This document shows, one piece after another, positions 23,066 through 35,420 of a stretch of 64,000 nucleotides of DNA. The position numbers and the translations under genes are program-made. How positions within the stretch are numbered: the stretch's first letter is position 1; each line of letters opens with the position of its first letter. The DNA comes from Trifolium pratense (taxonomy: Eukaryota > Streptophyta > Magnoliopsida > Fabales > Fabaceae). The notes beneath the pieces are model-generated. The model saw nothing but the letters and a program-made list of their open reading frames with translations. It made no database searches and had not been told where the DNA came from. The stretch is taken from the NCBI RefSeq assembly GCF_020283565.1, contig NC_060061.1, positions 38,291,362 through 38,355,361 of the forward strand, in the 5' to 3' direction.

Positions 23066-24283
23066 AATTACACATCTCACAATTGTCAAATCTACTAAGT
23101 CAAACCACTTTCATTTAGTGTCGGTTTGTTATAGATTTTTTTAAAATAGATTCTTATAGTGTTATATAATTTTGTGTAAAAAAATTTACAAAGAAACTTT
23201 TTATAAAAGCTTCAAATGGAAATTTAATTTGAATAGTTATTCTTAAAGTGTTAACTTGGGTATATGATCATTTTATTAAAACTTTTTTTGGATATCAAAA
23301 TTTCGAAAAAATCACTTAATTTTGAAGTTATTACAGATAGATTTTCATAAAAATCATTTTTTGAAATACAACTTTTTGAAAAAAATTGTGATTTTGACTA
23401 TGTTTTGATCTTCAATAATGTGTGTTTATGTTATATGATGTCAAAATTAGTGTTTTTGATTTAGAAAAAACGAATATAAAAAAAGTTGTAATATTTTAAA
23501 AAACAATTTTTAAAAATCTATTTTTAAAAATACAAAGAAAAAATCAATTTTTTTAAAGCTAAAATAAATAGGTCTTAATTTCACATATCTTAATCTTAAT
23601 ATAATAAAGGATTAGTGGGTTTTGTAAGCCACATCTTCAAACCCTAAATTTTTATCCAATCAATCTCCTACATTTTTCAATTTCGTCCAACCATATATAG
23701 CCACGTATAGGTTTACATTTTAGGGTTTTGTTTTCTTTTAGGGTTCAGCCTTGAGACATGCATACTTCTTACACATGGCATGGTGGTATGGTATTGGAAG
23801 GTTTTGTGTCCATCCCACATCTGCATATCCATGGCCATCTCAATGTATCATGCTATGTATTGGTTTTAGTGTGCTTATGTATTATCTGAGTATCATGTAG
23901 CGTGTATGCATCATCCATCAAGAACCAATCCATCTTCATTCATACATTCTACATCCAATGTGTCTGTCTTGGGAATGATATATCATTTATTGCTACTTCA
24001 CACTTTCAACTATGACATGTTATGTAATCATTCCTTTACAAGCAATGTCATTGGCTACACATCTTTCTTGGAAACTAACAAACTTCTTCTATCCTCCTTC
24101 ATCCACAAATTACGAACAAATGCTTCCATTCTTCTCCAACCAGCCGCCTGGTCCTCTCTCTTCATTTATTGTATCTCATTTGCATTCATTTAACCATATT
24201 ATACCCAGTTCCCTATTTCACTTTCATCCAACAAGCCTCATTCTTTCAAAACATGGCTGCAACCAGTCACTCTTTCTTCAACT

Positions 24284-25824
24284 GTGCAACTTATTCTGGA
24301 CCTTGAATCTGCGCAGGAAATTGATGGAGTTCAAGGTTCATGTGTGCATAAAATACTCAGCAATATCCACACTTTTCATATGGAGTATGATCCTCATAGT
24401 GTATGTTCTTTTCTAATCTTCTCATCCTCTCTATGTTTATGTTGTAAATTGGATTTGCTTTGTGTTGAGCTATTTAGAAACACATGATAGATTGATATAA
24501 ACATGCTGATATGGTTGAGGTTGCTTGCTAGCCATGGTGGGATAGATTCATTATTGAAGTAAAAAAATTTATAATTCCTATTGTTTTTTAGAGTTTTGTG
24601 TGTTGTTTTGTTGTTTTGGTGCTTTTTGGGTTGATGAAAATAGTGTATCTGGAATTATATTTTAATGTATTTTCCTATTTTATTATTCCAATGGTTAAAC
24701 ATGAAATACAAGCAACTTGAATAACAATACCGTGGCTTGGCTTATGTGAGCATTCAATCAACATGTTCCTGTACATATGTTCTGGTGTTTTCCATTATTT
24801 CTTTCATAAAATTAAGTGCCTTTGTGTTTAAGATTATGTTTGGTGGAGATGTGCAAATTATATGGTAGGACTCTTTTGGATATTCTATATTTAACTTTAT
24901 GTGAAACTGATATAATGTATATTTTTGATCTGTTCACAGAGATTATGAAGACTACCTAAGTGCTTTGTCCGTGAGTTTGGTGACTTGATTGGTGACAAGG
25001 TCATTCTGCAGGACCCTAATCATAATGAAATCCAAGTTAGTGTTTTGAAAACAACTTCTAATGACATGTTTTTCGAGCAAGGATGGTTGGTCCTTAGGGA
25101 TTTCTATGACATATGGTTTGGAGGTTGGCTTAGTTTTACCTACATTAATTCCAATCTTTTGTCTATAAGCCTTACAACAAGATGGGGTATTGATGTAAGG
25201 TATCCTTTACATTATCCTCGAAAAAGGATTATGCTGGCTAACACCATTGTAGGTGCTAGTGCTAGGACATCTGCACCTCACTCATCTCCCCCAAGTGGCC
25301 CTGTACTGTCAAGTCCATTCCTCCGTTCTTACCTTAAGAAATTAACATTATATGATGTTAAGTCTGGTATTTTGGTATGTAAATATATACATAGATTCTC
25401 TGATTTTTTTAAGATGTGACATTGGAAGACAATTTTGGTTCTAATTATTATTTTTATTGTGTTTTTATCACAGGTGCTGCCTTGGTATGGCTTTGGTGAA
25501 TTTGCCTTCGCATTTACTTTCAGTGAAGTGGTGTTGGTCGATCACACCAGACGTTGCTATCCATGTCGCGTGCAGTTTAGTGTGGATTCTAATGGTGAAC
25601 TAGCTTGCAAAGTCACTGGTTGTTGGATGAATTTCTGCAAGAAACATCATCTGAAAGAGGGTGACAAAATTCGTTTTGCTATTAACGAACCTACTCGGAA
25701 TCATGTCGTGTATGTGTGTGTCTATCCTCAGATTGGAATTGAAACCACTCTCAGTTATCCTCTCAGTGATGGCTCATATTTGCCCCTTTATGTTTCTCAG
25801 CAGTATTTTGTGGTCTTCCCTTGA
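24284..25824 (+). pseudogene. B3-like (DNA-binding pseudobarrel) gene, copy 1, with in-frame stop
   Basis: Exons: one ending at 24400 (FHMEYDPHS then GTATGT), 24940-25374 and 25474-25824. Exon 2 reads LPKCFVREFGDLIGDKVIL, QDPNHNEIQVSVLK and WLVLRDFYDIWFGGWLSF. Exon 3 reads VLPWYGFGEFAFAFTFSEV and KKHHLKEGDKIRFAI. These are two weak B3-like pseudobarrel modules of the kind annotated in legumes as DNA-binding pseudobarrel or B3-domain proteins. Splicing exon 1 to exon 2 in phase puts TGA (24946-24948) in the frame where copy 2 has a glycine codon, so the gene is probably dead. Its first exon is not located. DNA binding is known for true B3 domains but cannot be claimed for this divergent copy. 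Confidence 0.62.
24503..24541 (+). repeat. Internal dispersed repeat, copy A
   Basis: Sequence around GCTGATATGGTTGAGGTTGC and GCTAGCCATGGTGGGA recurs at 26107-26147, and a shorter related block with CTTAGCCATGGTGGGAGGGAC at about 26452. It lies in the second intron of copy 1, counting from the seen exons, and again after its 3' end. Confidence 0.7.
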
Positions 25825-28695
25825 GTTATGGATGTCTGTTTTTGTTTTTTTTTATTCTCATGAATGGGTCAGACTATGTAGTCCTTGAATGTTGTATGAA
25901 TCTTTCAATGGTATTTAGTGTTTTTACTCTATTACTTTTCAGTGTATCTTTGTTGATTTTTTTGTTATCTATGGATGTCCATCAGTTGTTGATCCTGCTA
26001 ACAGGATAAATTATGGTTTATATATGTTGCTTATTTGCGAATTCCTTCTAATATATCATTGTATAAACTCTAAATGTCTTTTGTGAATCATATAAATGAT
26101 ATAAATATGCTGATATGGTTGAGGTTGCTTGCTAGCCATGGTGGGAGAAACATAGAGGTGGGATAAATTTTGTTTCAAGATGATCCTAACTAAACAAAAT
26201 TTCAACAACAGAGCTCATAACCTGTTGTTTCTTGGCCAACAAGTTACGAACTGAAACTGTTTCCTATATGCAGTGTTGATTTTAAGGATTGGTGATTTTG
26301 CAAACCCTAATTTGAAACCCTAATTTGAAACCCTACTTCCACATCTGATTGCAGTATACCTGGGTATACATATTGGGTCTTTTAAGAATTGATTAATTAA
26401 TTTGTTAATTAACTATCTAAATGCTTGGCCTACAAGTTATAATCCTGATCTCTTAGCCATGGTGGGAGGGACATAGATGTGGGATAAAATTTGTTTCATA
26501 ATGGTCCTAATTAAACAAAATTTCAGAAAAAAAATCATAACCAGTAGTTGGACACTTCAATATTTGTGTTTCATGTAGATTCTAATGTTGATCTCAAGGA
26601 TTAGTGACTTTGCAGACCCTATTTTGAGACCCTGCTACCACACCTGAATACACTATACACAGATATAAGTGTTGGGATGGGCTTAGAGGTGGGAAAAAAT
26701 TTCTTCTACCAGTAATACTAACTAAGCAAGCTTGAGTAAGCAGGTCTTTCCATTGCACATAATCAGTAGTTCCTTAGCATGTAAGTTACAATCTGGAAAT
26801 TTAGATGGGCAAATTTTAACATTGCACATAATCAACGATTTCTTGGTATGCAAGTTATTATCTGTCACTCACTCTTATGTCCACACCTAAATAGGATTAT
26901 GCTGCACACTTCAAAAATTATATTTACTATATATCCTAATGTTAATCTTAAGAATTGGTGACTTTGCACACCCTATTTTGAAACCCAATAATTGTATTTC
27001 CTATATATCCTAGTGTTAATCTTAAGGATTTGTGACTTTGCATACCCTATTTTGAAATCCTAATGGCCAGGCCACCCTTATACTAATCTGGTTGAATAGC
27101 ATCATAGTTTCAATTTTTTGTATCGATAGTTGGTTACAATTGTAGGAATTCTGTCATTTAGATTAGATACCAATTAGGGGTTCCATTTCTACAATAGTTA
27201 CATTCATCCAAACATCAGTGTGTTTGGTTACACACTTGGGATGTAGGTGGCTTTTACAAATTAACAATTTGCAGTGTATTTGATTACTTTCCTCTGTTTT
27301 ATATCTATCTGATTGATGATTTCCTTTGTAATTTATTGATGGTTACTAAGTTTGCAAACACATATCACATTAGATTATTGTACATATGCCAACCTTCCAT
27401 CCCAGCTGTATTGTTTCAAAATTAATTCATTCTACATTTGCCATAAACATTCTACATTGTTTGTTCCTGTGAGTTTATGATGGACTTTTCATATGTTTTA
27501 AGATTGAATCCATATGCTTCGTACCTTTACTCATTGGCTTGCCACTTGCATCTATTGATACTTTGGGAAGCCAACATTTGCTGTTATTTGTGTGGTTGTC
27601 TATCCAACTTCTATTTTATGCGGAATCGAACGTTCCTAATGATTTCACACACCTACATTCTGCCCAATGAGTAAGTGTAGAGTGACTTTGGATGTAAAGC
27701 CTAACTAGGTATTAATGTAATTATTAGACCCTATGTTTCACTTAGCCAATACAGATATAACTACTTTACTTCTATACTTATTGCAAGTGCTTTGGGAATA
27801 TGAATATCTATTTGATTACCTAGACAAACACGCATGATATATGTGAGTAGCTATCTAATTCAAGCTTACATATTATTGCTATGCTATGATCCAAATTTTT
27901 TGCCTAACAAGACACACTACCATTATTACCTCGTGATGCATTGTGCTTGCAACTCTCACTCAACATTTCAATACTCATCTTATACACACTTATTAAGTTA
28001 CATCCCATATACTATATTGGATTTGGTACATCTAATTTAGATTAAAATTAACTAATGGTCTCTCATGCTTAATTCTATATTTAAAAACACATGCATTGTG
28101 CTTGCAACTCTCACTCAAAATTTCAATACTCATCTTATACACACTTGGCTCTAACTCTAGCTATCTAATATTGATGTATTTTACATATAAACTTATTTCA
28201 AAATGAAGTCAAATTACTAATACCAATTGTTGTTTGGATAAAAATTATGTCATTTCTATCGAACTTGCATGTGAAAGGATCATAAATACCTCTTTGCAAA
28301 AGCTACACATGCTGCCTTAGCCACCAAGAATGGGGTTATTTGAAAACATACCAAACAAAAAAATTACTACCTATTATAGACATAATCATGTAATGTAGGC
28401 ATAATTTTTTTGATTGAGTGTAATTGTGGGTTTACTTATTATGACACAAGAAATGGAAAACATGTGGACTACATGCATAAGATTTTCATGTCTTATATTC
28501 CCAACAAAAGAAACTCAGCCCAACACTTGATGGCCAATTAGGAACAAAGTTACAATGTGGACTATAATGATTACATTGAATAGTAACTTAATGTAATCAC
28601 TCTTTGTCTATTCAACTGCTCCCACCTATTTCGAAGTTTTCATCCGTCTCCCAATCGGTCATTCACCATCTCATTTCGCAAGATTCATCCACACC
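25825..28695 (+). other. Non-coding interior between the B3-like genes
   Basis: AT-rich. It contains 26107-26147 (copy B of the internal repeat) and several related blocks between 26100 and 27060, such as GACTTTGCA.ACCCTATTTTGA at about 26606, 26946 and 27030. These suggest decayed local duplications. A second pair, TGTGCTTGCAACTCTCACTCAA, occurs at about 27941 and 28096. No supported gene. Confidence 0.5.
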
Positions 28696-29279
28696 ATGTC
28701 AAACAAGCCTGACATAGCCGAAGCTCTTGCTGCTTTCTTGACTGCCAAAGCTCGCGATGCTGCTGCAAATGGTGGCGATGCTGATAATCACATTGAGCCT
28801 TCCAAAGGTTTTTCATCTCTCTGTTTCTTTTCTGTTTGTTTTTACCATAAACCTATGATATTGCTGGACAATGTAATTGATTATTGTTATTAGCAACCTA
28901 TAACTAGCGAATCTTACTTTAGGGTTTAAGGTAGGTGTAATTCATGTAATACTTTTACCAACGATTGAAATAGTTACGGAGGGTTTAGAATAGAATCCAT
29001 GTAGTGTACTTGCTAATAAGCTATGCATAGCTGGAGATCATGTTCACAATTTCGTTGAGTTTCCCTTTGAGTTGTTACTACATATCTTGCTTTGTTGATT
29101 ATTAGTGAATGTGACCCTCAAGAACAAGCAAAGTAACTTCACCATCTATCTTCTATAATAAATACATCAGACTTTTGATTTTGTGTATCTTTGAAATATT
29201 ATCATCGATTAGAATGGTTTCATTGCACATTAAGTCTGGTTTGTTTAGTTATGAGTCATCTTTATCATTTAAACCTGCA

Positions 29280-29375
29280 ACTTATAAAGACACAACATAT
29301 AATGACATGTTTTTTTATCAAAGATGGTTGGTTCTTAGGAATTCTATGGTGTATGGTCTGGAGCTTGGCTTGGTA
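29280..29375 (+). pseudogene. Decayed B3-like exon fragment in an intron
   Basis: AATGACATGTTTTTTTATC, AGATGGTTGGTTCTTAGG and GCTTGGCTTGG align with exon 2 of copy 1 (NDMFFEQGWLVLRDF to WL). It is followed 360 bases later by a second, more decayed version at 29737-29832. Confidence 0.7.
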
Positions 29376-29736
29376 ATTATTTATGAAAATCTTAACAAGT
29401 CATACTGCTACATTCAACTTTTCATTTTGTGAATTCCCTTATTCTTAATGTTTAAAGTAGAATATAATTTCATGTAACATTTGGACAGCTAATAGGTGTC
29501 ACATAACTGAAAATCATGTTCTTACTCCATGTATGCCCATCTTGATTTGTTGGTTGTTAATGAATATGATCATCAAGAGCAAGCAAAGTAACTTCACCAT
29601 CTATCTTTTATAATAGATGCATCAAATTTTTGATTTTGTGTATCTTTAAAATATTATTGTCAAGTAGAATGGTGTCATTGCACATTATGACTGGTTGGAT
29701 TGGTTATAAGACATCTTTATGATTTAAACCTTCAAC

Positions 29737-29832
29737 TTACAAAGCCATAATGTATAATTACATGTTTTTTGATCACCAATGGTTGGTACTCATGGATTTA
29801 TATGGTGTATGGTTTGGAGTTTGGCTTACCTA
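29737..29832 (+). pseudogene. Second decayed B3-like exon fragment
   Basis: TTACATGTTTTTTGATCACC, ATGGTTGGTACTCATGG and GGTTTGGAGTTTGGCTTACC align with the same codons of copy 1 exon 2. The flanks also repeat: AAGTAACTTCACCATCTATC occurs upstream of both fragments (about 29130 and 29587). The unit was therefore tandemly duplicated within intron 1 of copy 2. Confidence 0.7.
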
Positions 29833-31874
29833 TCAGAGTCTTTAAAATTTATATTTGCTACATTCAACTTTCCAAATTGGTGGTTTACTTATTCTTACAT
29901 ATTTTTTTTATTGTATAGACATGAACCATCGATACGACAAGATTAGTCCTGATATTCGTCCTCACTCCATGATGACAAGAACATGGTATATGGAGTACAA
30001 TCCCATGAAGGTAAGTAGTTGTGTTTAATTTGGTATATTGTTTGTGGATTAATTCTGAGTCTGTAAGGTGGTTATAGACTGAGAGCATTGATACATGCAT
30101 GCTTATTGTAAGGTTTCGTAATCGAATGTTGTGCTTATTATGTAGAATCGAGGGAAGTTACCAGCAATATATGCACGCGTCATTGGTCAGTACATTGGTG
30201 ATACAGTTTTTCCTGCAGGACATTAAAGAAAATCAAATCCAAGTAGCTGTGCTAAAAAAGAACAATTCAGAGATTTATTTAACCCATGGATGGTCTCGAC
30301 TGAGAGATTTCTATAACATCAACGCCGGTGCTTGGATGACTCTTTTGTTTATCAGTCCTTTTGTTTTCTTTATTCGGGTACGCAACGTTACTGGTGTCGA
30401 AATCACCTATCCTGAAAAATCTCCTCCATACAAGCTCATGTTGGAAGAGCCTTTCCTAGAAGCAACTTCAAATGGACCTATCCCCTACTTTGTACTTCCA
30501 AAAGTTTTTATACACAGCCTTGAAAAAACTCTAACTGCTCCTGATGTTCAGATAGGGACTTTGGTATGTTCCACTTCTTATGGTTCAGTATCATTAATCC
30601 CTTATATACATTACTAAATATTGTGTTGTTCCACTATTTAACAGACAATCTATTGGAGAGGTTTCTGTCAAAATGCACTGCCTAATGAGGAGACTCAGCT
30701 CAGATTCATTGATTGGGTTGGCAATACCTGGAATCATTGTGATTTTAAGTTTGCCAATGGACCCTATATCAGCTGCAAGATTTCAGGGCAATGGAGTGAT
30801 ATCTGTAAGGTGCATAACCTGGTTGAGGGTATAGTTGTTAAATTTGGTGTCACTGAGGCATCTAACAACAGGACCATCTACTTTAAGTTATCCCCTTTCA
30901 TTGGTGTTAAAACTACCCTCCATGCTCCTTCCACATCCAGCAACCGAAAGAAATTCTACCAAAGCCAGCATTATTATATGCTCTAAAGCTTTCCCTCTTT
31001 ATCATTGCAACTATAATTTCTTTATCTATTTTGGATATTATGCTGTAATATATGTAAGAAAATTGAATTTTCCTGTTTTTTGATATTAGTGGACCTCTAT
31101 ATCAAAGCTATGCTCTTTTTGATGATGCATATAGTGACATCTTATGCTATAAATGATGTATTTAACTTTCAAGTTCCCATGCCTTTGTTTGTTTTGATAC
31201 TTATGTTATGGTTTTTAAGATGTTTCATTTGAATGTCACCAAATTCATGAATGTCCATATGCTTCTCTCTAGCTTACTTTGATCCATATCATCCATGGTT
31301 GGCAACATCCATGGTTGGCATATAAATGAGGCCACTACAAACCCGTGCATCGCACGGGTCGGTTACTAGTCTACATAATGTCATCCTCGCCATAGATTCC
31401 AAGGGTTTCTCCCAAATTCACCACTTCACTTGTAACAACAACAATAACAAACACCACTAACCACAACTTTAATCTTTACCTTTTTTACCTAGTTTATTGT
31501 TTCTCCGAATTAAATTAATTTGGGTTTCCTCAACTTGCTCCAATATAGATTTTTCCACTACATAAATTGGACGGGAATTAAGAAAAAGAATGATAGATTG
31601 ATTTCTCACTTGACCTAAAAAAGTTCTCAATCTAAGCACTAATTTTTAAGTTTGGTGTTTGTTGTTGTTGTTATTGTGTATTTTTGGTTTCTTTGGTATG
31701 TTCATGATTTTTGGTTTGTGTTAAATTGAAAAATGAGAATGAATAGGTATGAGGTTGAAGATGTGTAAGGGGTTTGAGATTTTTCATAGTGCTTTGGAAA
31801 TTGGAGAGTGAGAAGGAATAGAGAAGGAGAAGGAGGTTGAGGAATGTGAAAGTATAATTTTACTTGTGTATATG

Positions 31875-32127
31875 TTTGTTGAGAAATTGACGAAGAATTG
31901 AAGATGAAGGATTTAGTAATGTTCTTCTTATTTTTTCAAAAATGAATGAAGAAAATGAAGGATTCATGTGAAGAAGATGAAAGTTAATAATTTTAGCAGA
32001 AAACTAATAGAAATGACCATAATAACTAACGAAAATATATTTATGGGACCAAAATGGAACAAAAACTAGTTTAGAGAACAAAATGTAACTAACAAATAAG
32101 TTAAAGGACTAAAAAGCAACTTAGCCT
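31875..32127 (-). repeat. Right terminal inverted repeat
   Basis: Inverted partner of 22818-23065. Outer end TTAGCCT abuts the AAAAAGT flank. Confidence 0.65.
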
Positions 32128-32134
32128 AAAAAGT

Positions 32135-34283
32135 ATCTAAGAATAAAACACTTGAAACATAGCCATCAAAGGATTGATTGACCTGGTCAGGGTTGGATTT
32201 CTTACTCTTGTGTATGATTTTTTTTTTATGAGAATGAAATAATTTCCCAAAACAAATCTAATAAACTTGAAATAACCACATGATCTGGAGTGATCAGGGT
32301 CAGTGACCAACATTGAGCAACAAACTATCAAGGTTGAAGTTGATTGTGGGTGTACTTGCAAATATCTCAACCCTCAAGTCAATATAAAAATGTGAAATAA
32401 GAGGTTTTAAGATTATAACTGCATTATACCTTAGAGTGTTTGTTGTAAACACCTTTTACAAAGTATTGAGGTCGTTGGTGTACTAAAGACGGTTGTTGCA
32501 TGACGCCCACCGAACAATGTCGTGTTTAAATGTCGTGGGAGTGTTACGATTTGATGAGATTCAATGGAAGTCATTGTGGCCAAGGAGACACGAAGCCTTT
32601 TGGATTAGGCCTTTGTGTTTACGACACCAGATTGACATGACGAGTATGAGTTTTGGTCCAATCCATAACACTGCCCATACATGGATATTTTTGTAAAAAA
32701 AAAAAAAGAATCATCAATAATACGTAGAATTTTAAATACAAATATCATACTCTCTTCGTTTCTTAATATAGAAACTTAACTTTTAACAAAGATCACATAT
32801 AATTATTAATAAATTACCCTTGTGAATAAATGCATTCATGGTTGATTTTTTCATAAGACAAATTTGTAAGAGTGGTAATTAACTTATAAGGGGGGTATGT
32901 TTGAAAAAAGAGTTATAAGTGCATATAAAATTTTTTAGACAATTTTATTAAGACAACTTTTTTTGTAAAAAAAATCTTATAATTAAAGGCCGAAAAGAAG
33001 GAAAAAGTAAAAAATAATCTTAAACAATTAGCAATAGCAACAATCAGATTACTCCAGTACAATAGCAGTAAAGTTGATTGGAGAATCGTGCTGGTGCATG
33101 TTCTTTTCCTCGTTTCACACCGTTCCATACTTTCATTCAACATTAGTAACGAAGAAGATCTCTTTTATGGAAGCTTCAAAATCACGATTTACTACAGAAC
33201 GTACAATATAATTAGTCAGCAATAATGGGCAAAGGGCCCACATAAATGTATCCAACATATGAGAAAGTGTGTCATTGAGTACTCTTTGGAACTATTTGAT
33301 CCAACGACAAAATCACAAGGTCTCCTATCCACCCCTTGTTTCGTTTGATAGCCGTTATTATAATGACTCGATTGCTCAAAAATTAAATAACACTAATTAA
33401 TTACTAATTCCTTCTTTATTTAATACTTATCATCAATGAACTGTGCATTAGTGTCGGTATCATGGATCTCATGTGGGCTGGGTACACGCTCTATGCAAGT
33501 TCTAATGTTACTTTTATGTGTTGCGCTTTTGTTGACATAGGTTTGAATTGATGGTGATTTTAATAAAATTACGTAATTTTGTTAGAATTATAATATACTG
33601 TATAGTTTTTGTCAAAATTGTGGTTGTTTAGGCGTTTAGTATGATTATGAGAAATTATTTTTATGAATTATCTCAATACACCATAAAAGAAAATTGTTCA
33701 TCAACATGTCCGACTCCAAAGTACTTGTTGAGTGATGGATGTGCAAAAACATTGGATCTTAAAATTTTGAAGCTTACGGTATATGTTCATCGATAGATTA
33801 ACATTGTAATTTTTTTCTATATAATATTAGTTCTAGCAATTTCAAATCAAATTAAAACCGATATTTTTTTAAAAAAAAAATCTATGAATCGAAACAATTA
33901 ATGTATAATACATTCACAAACTCAATCACCGGGTCATTTCAATCTTAATTTAACCATTGATTAGGATATGTCTCTTTTTAATATTATTTATAATGATAAT
34001 TATTATTTTATTTTATTTGGGATTTAAATAGAGGATGATTTTTCGTTATTATTTAACATTTGTTTTTTATTATAAGAGTTCATTTTTAATATTTGAGTAA
34101 AATCTCCAAATAGTTGTGGTCGACCCTACTCCTAAAAAAAAGACATAAGGTAGGAGAAGAAAGGGATGAGTATTACTCAAATTATATTTTTAAACTACTA
34201 GTTAAACTTATAAAATCAATATTATTAAATTAAATATATTTTTCACTCCATTTATTCACTTTCTAGCTACAAAGTTATTAGAC
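32135..34283. other. Intergenic
   Basis: AT-rich, no supported gene. The stretch 32750-32900 (CTCTCTTCGTTTCTTAATATA, later AATTACCCTTGTG) resembles a degenerate Stowaway-like MITE without a clear second end. The open frame at 32493-32696 has no recognisable domain. Confidence 0.4.
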
Positions 34284-35283
34284 NNNNNNNNNNNNNNNNN
34301 NNNNNNNNNNNNNNNNNNNNNNNNNNNNNNNNNNNNNNNNNNNNNNNNNNNNNNNNNNNNNNNNNNNNNNNNNNNNNNNNNNNNNNNNNNNNNNNNNNNN
34401 NNNNNNNNNNNNNNNNNNNNNNNNNNNNNNNNNNNNNNNNNNNNNNNNNNNNNNNNNNNNNNNNNNNNNNNNNNNNNNNNNNNNNNNNNNNNNNNNNNNN
34501 NNNNNNNNNNNNNNNNNNNNNNNNNNNNNNNNNNNNNNNNNNNNNNNNNNNNNNNNNNNNNNNNNNNNNNNNNNNNNNNNNNNNNNNNNNNNNNNNNNNN
34601 NNNNNNNNNNNNNNNNNNNNNNNNNNNNNNNNNNNNNNNNNNNNNNNNNNNNNNNNNNNNNNNNNNNNNNNNNNNNNNNNNNNNNNNNNNNNNNNNNNNN
34701 NNNNNNNNNNNNNNNNNNNNNNNNNNNNNNNNNNNNNNNNNNNNNNNNNNNNNNNNNNNNNNNNNNNNNNNNNNNNNNNNNNNNNNNNNNNNNNNNNNNN
34801 NNNNNNNNNNNNNNNNNNNNNNNNNNNNNNNNNNNNNNNNNNNNNNNNNNNNNNNNNNNNNNNNNNNNNNNNNNNNNNNNNNNNNNNNNNNNNNNNNNNN
34901 NNNNNNNNNNNNNNNNNNNNNNNNNNNNNNNNNNNNNNNNNNNNNNNNNNNNNNNNNNNNNNNNNNNNNNNNNNNNNNNNNNNNNNNNNNNNNNNNNNNN
35001 NNNNNNNNNNNNNNNNNNNNNNNNNNNNNNNNNNNNNNNNNNNNNNNNNNNNNNNNNNNNNNNNNNNNNNNNNNNNNNNNNNNNNNNNNNNNNNNNNNNN
35101 NNNNNNNNNNNNNNNNNNNNNNNNNNNNNNNNNNNNNNNNNNNNNNNNNNNNNNNNNNNNNNNNNNNNNNNNNNNNNNNNNNNNNNNNNNNNNNNNNNNN
35201 NNNNNNNNNNNNNNNNNNNNNNNNNNNNNNNNNNNNNNNNNNNNNNNNNNNNNNNNNNNNNNNNNNNNNNNNNNNNNNNNNNN
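34284..35283. other. Assembly gap (1000 N)
   Basis: Exactly 1000 undetermined bases. The left flank is ordinary intergenic DNA and the right flank is Sirevirus internal sequence. The 5' LTR, gag and pol of that element are therefore missing here, and the true gap is probably much longer. Confidence 0.98.
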
Positions 35284-35420
35284 ACTCATTTAAATAAACT
35301 TACACAATACACTTGCACACTATTCACTTTCACAACCTACACTTTCATATTCTCTCTAAACCTCCAACACAATTTCTTTCTCTCTCGTTAGTCTTCCAAA
35401 CCTTACCCTAATCTCCAACA

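Larger units (their letters stand above)
28696..30986 (+). pseudogene. B3-like (DNA-binding pseudobarrel) gene, copy 2, with frameshift
   Basis: Four exons: 28696-28807 (MSNKPDIAEALAAFLTAKA), 29919-30010 (MNHRYDK to YMEYNPMK), 30146-30562 and 30645-30986. Exon phases match at all three introns. Exon 3 starts NRGKLPAIYARVIGQYIGD. After DTVF the frame shifts by one base around 30205-30215, where copy 1 reads continuously through VILQD. The downstream frame continues IKENQIQVAVLK, GWSRLRDFYNINAGAWMTL. Exon 4 reads TIYWRGFCQNALP to the second pseudobarrel module (CKVHNLVEGIVVKFGV) and ends QHYYML stop. Apart from the one-base shift the gene is intact, about 315 codons, so this could be a recent null or an assembly error. 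Paralogue of copy 1 in the same orientation. Confidence 0.65.
23594..31369 (+). mobile_element. Putative 7.8-kb gene-carrying Helitron
   Basis: The 3' end is convincing: a hairpin ACCCGTGCATCGCACGGGT, then CGGTTACTAG at 31369, followed by T. The 5' end is a candidate only: an A followed by TCTTAATATAATAAAGG at 23594 (23588 is an alternative). If right, the Helitron contains both B3-like genes and lies inside the TIR element. No Rep/helicase is visible, so it would be non-autonomous. Confidence 0.5.
22811..32134. mobile_element. Putative 9.3-kb DNA transposon with long terminal inverted repeats (MULE-like)
   Basis: The ends 22818-23065 and 31875-32127 are inverted copies, roughly 80% identical by eye. 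Both begin AGGCTAA and share ACTAGTTTTT and ATTTTGGTCCC blocks. The flanks carry a 7-base direct repeat AAAAAGT (22811-22817 and 32128-32134). Long TIRs and a target duplication of this size are MULE-like, but no transposase is visible inside. The interior holds the putative Helitron and the B3-like genes. The target duplication is A-rich, so two independent, oppositely oriented repeats remain possible. Confidence 0.55.

Noticed and set aside
23906..24487. Several overlapping open frames before B3-like copy 1
   Set aside because: No family resemblance. Only the end of the 24284-24487 frame aligns with an exon of copy 2.
32493..32696. Open frame of 67 codons in intergenic DNA
   Set aside because: No domain, no flanking exon signals.
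34267..35289. Open frame through the N run
   Set aside because: Artefact of undetermined bases.
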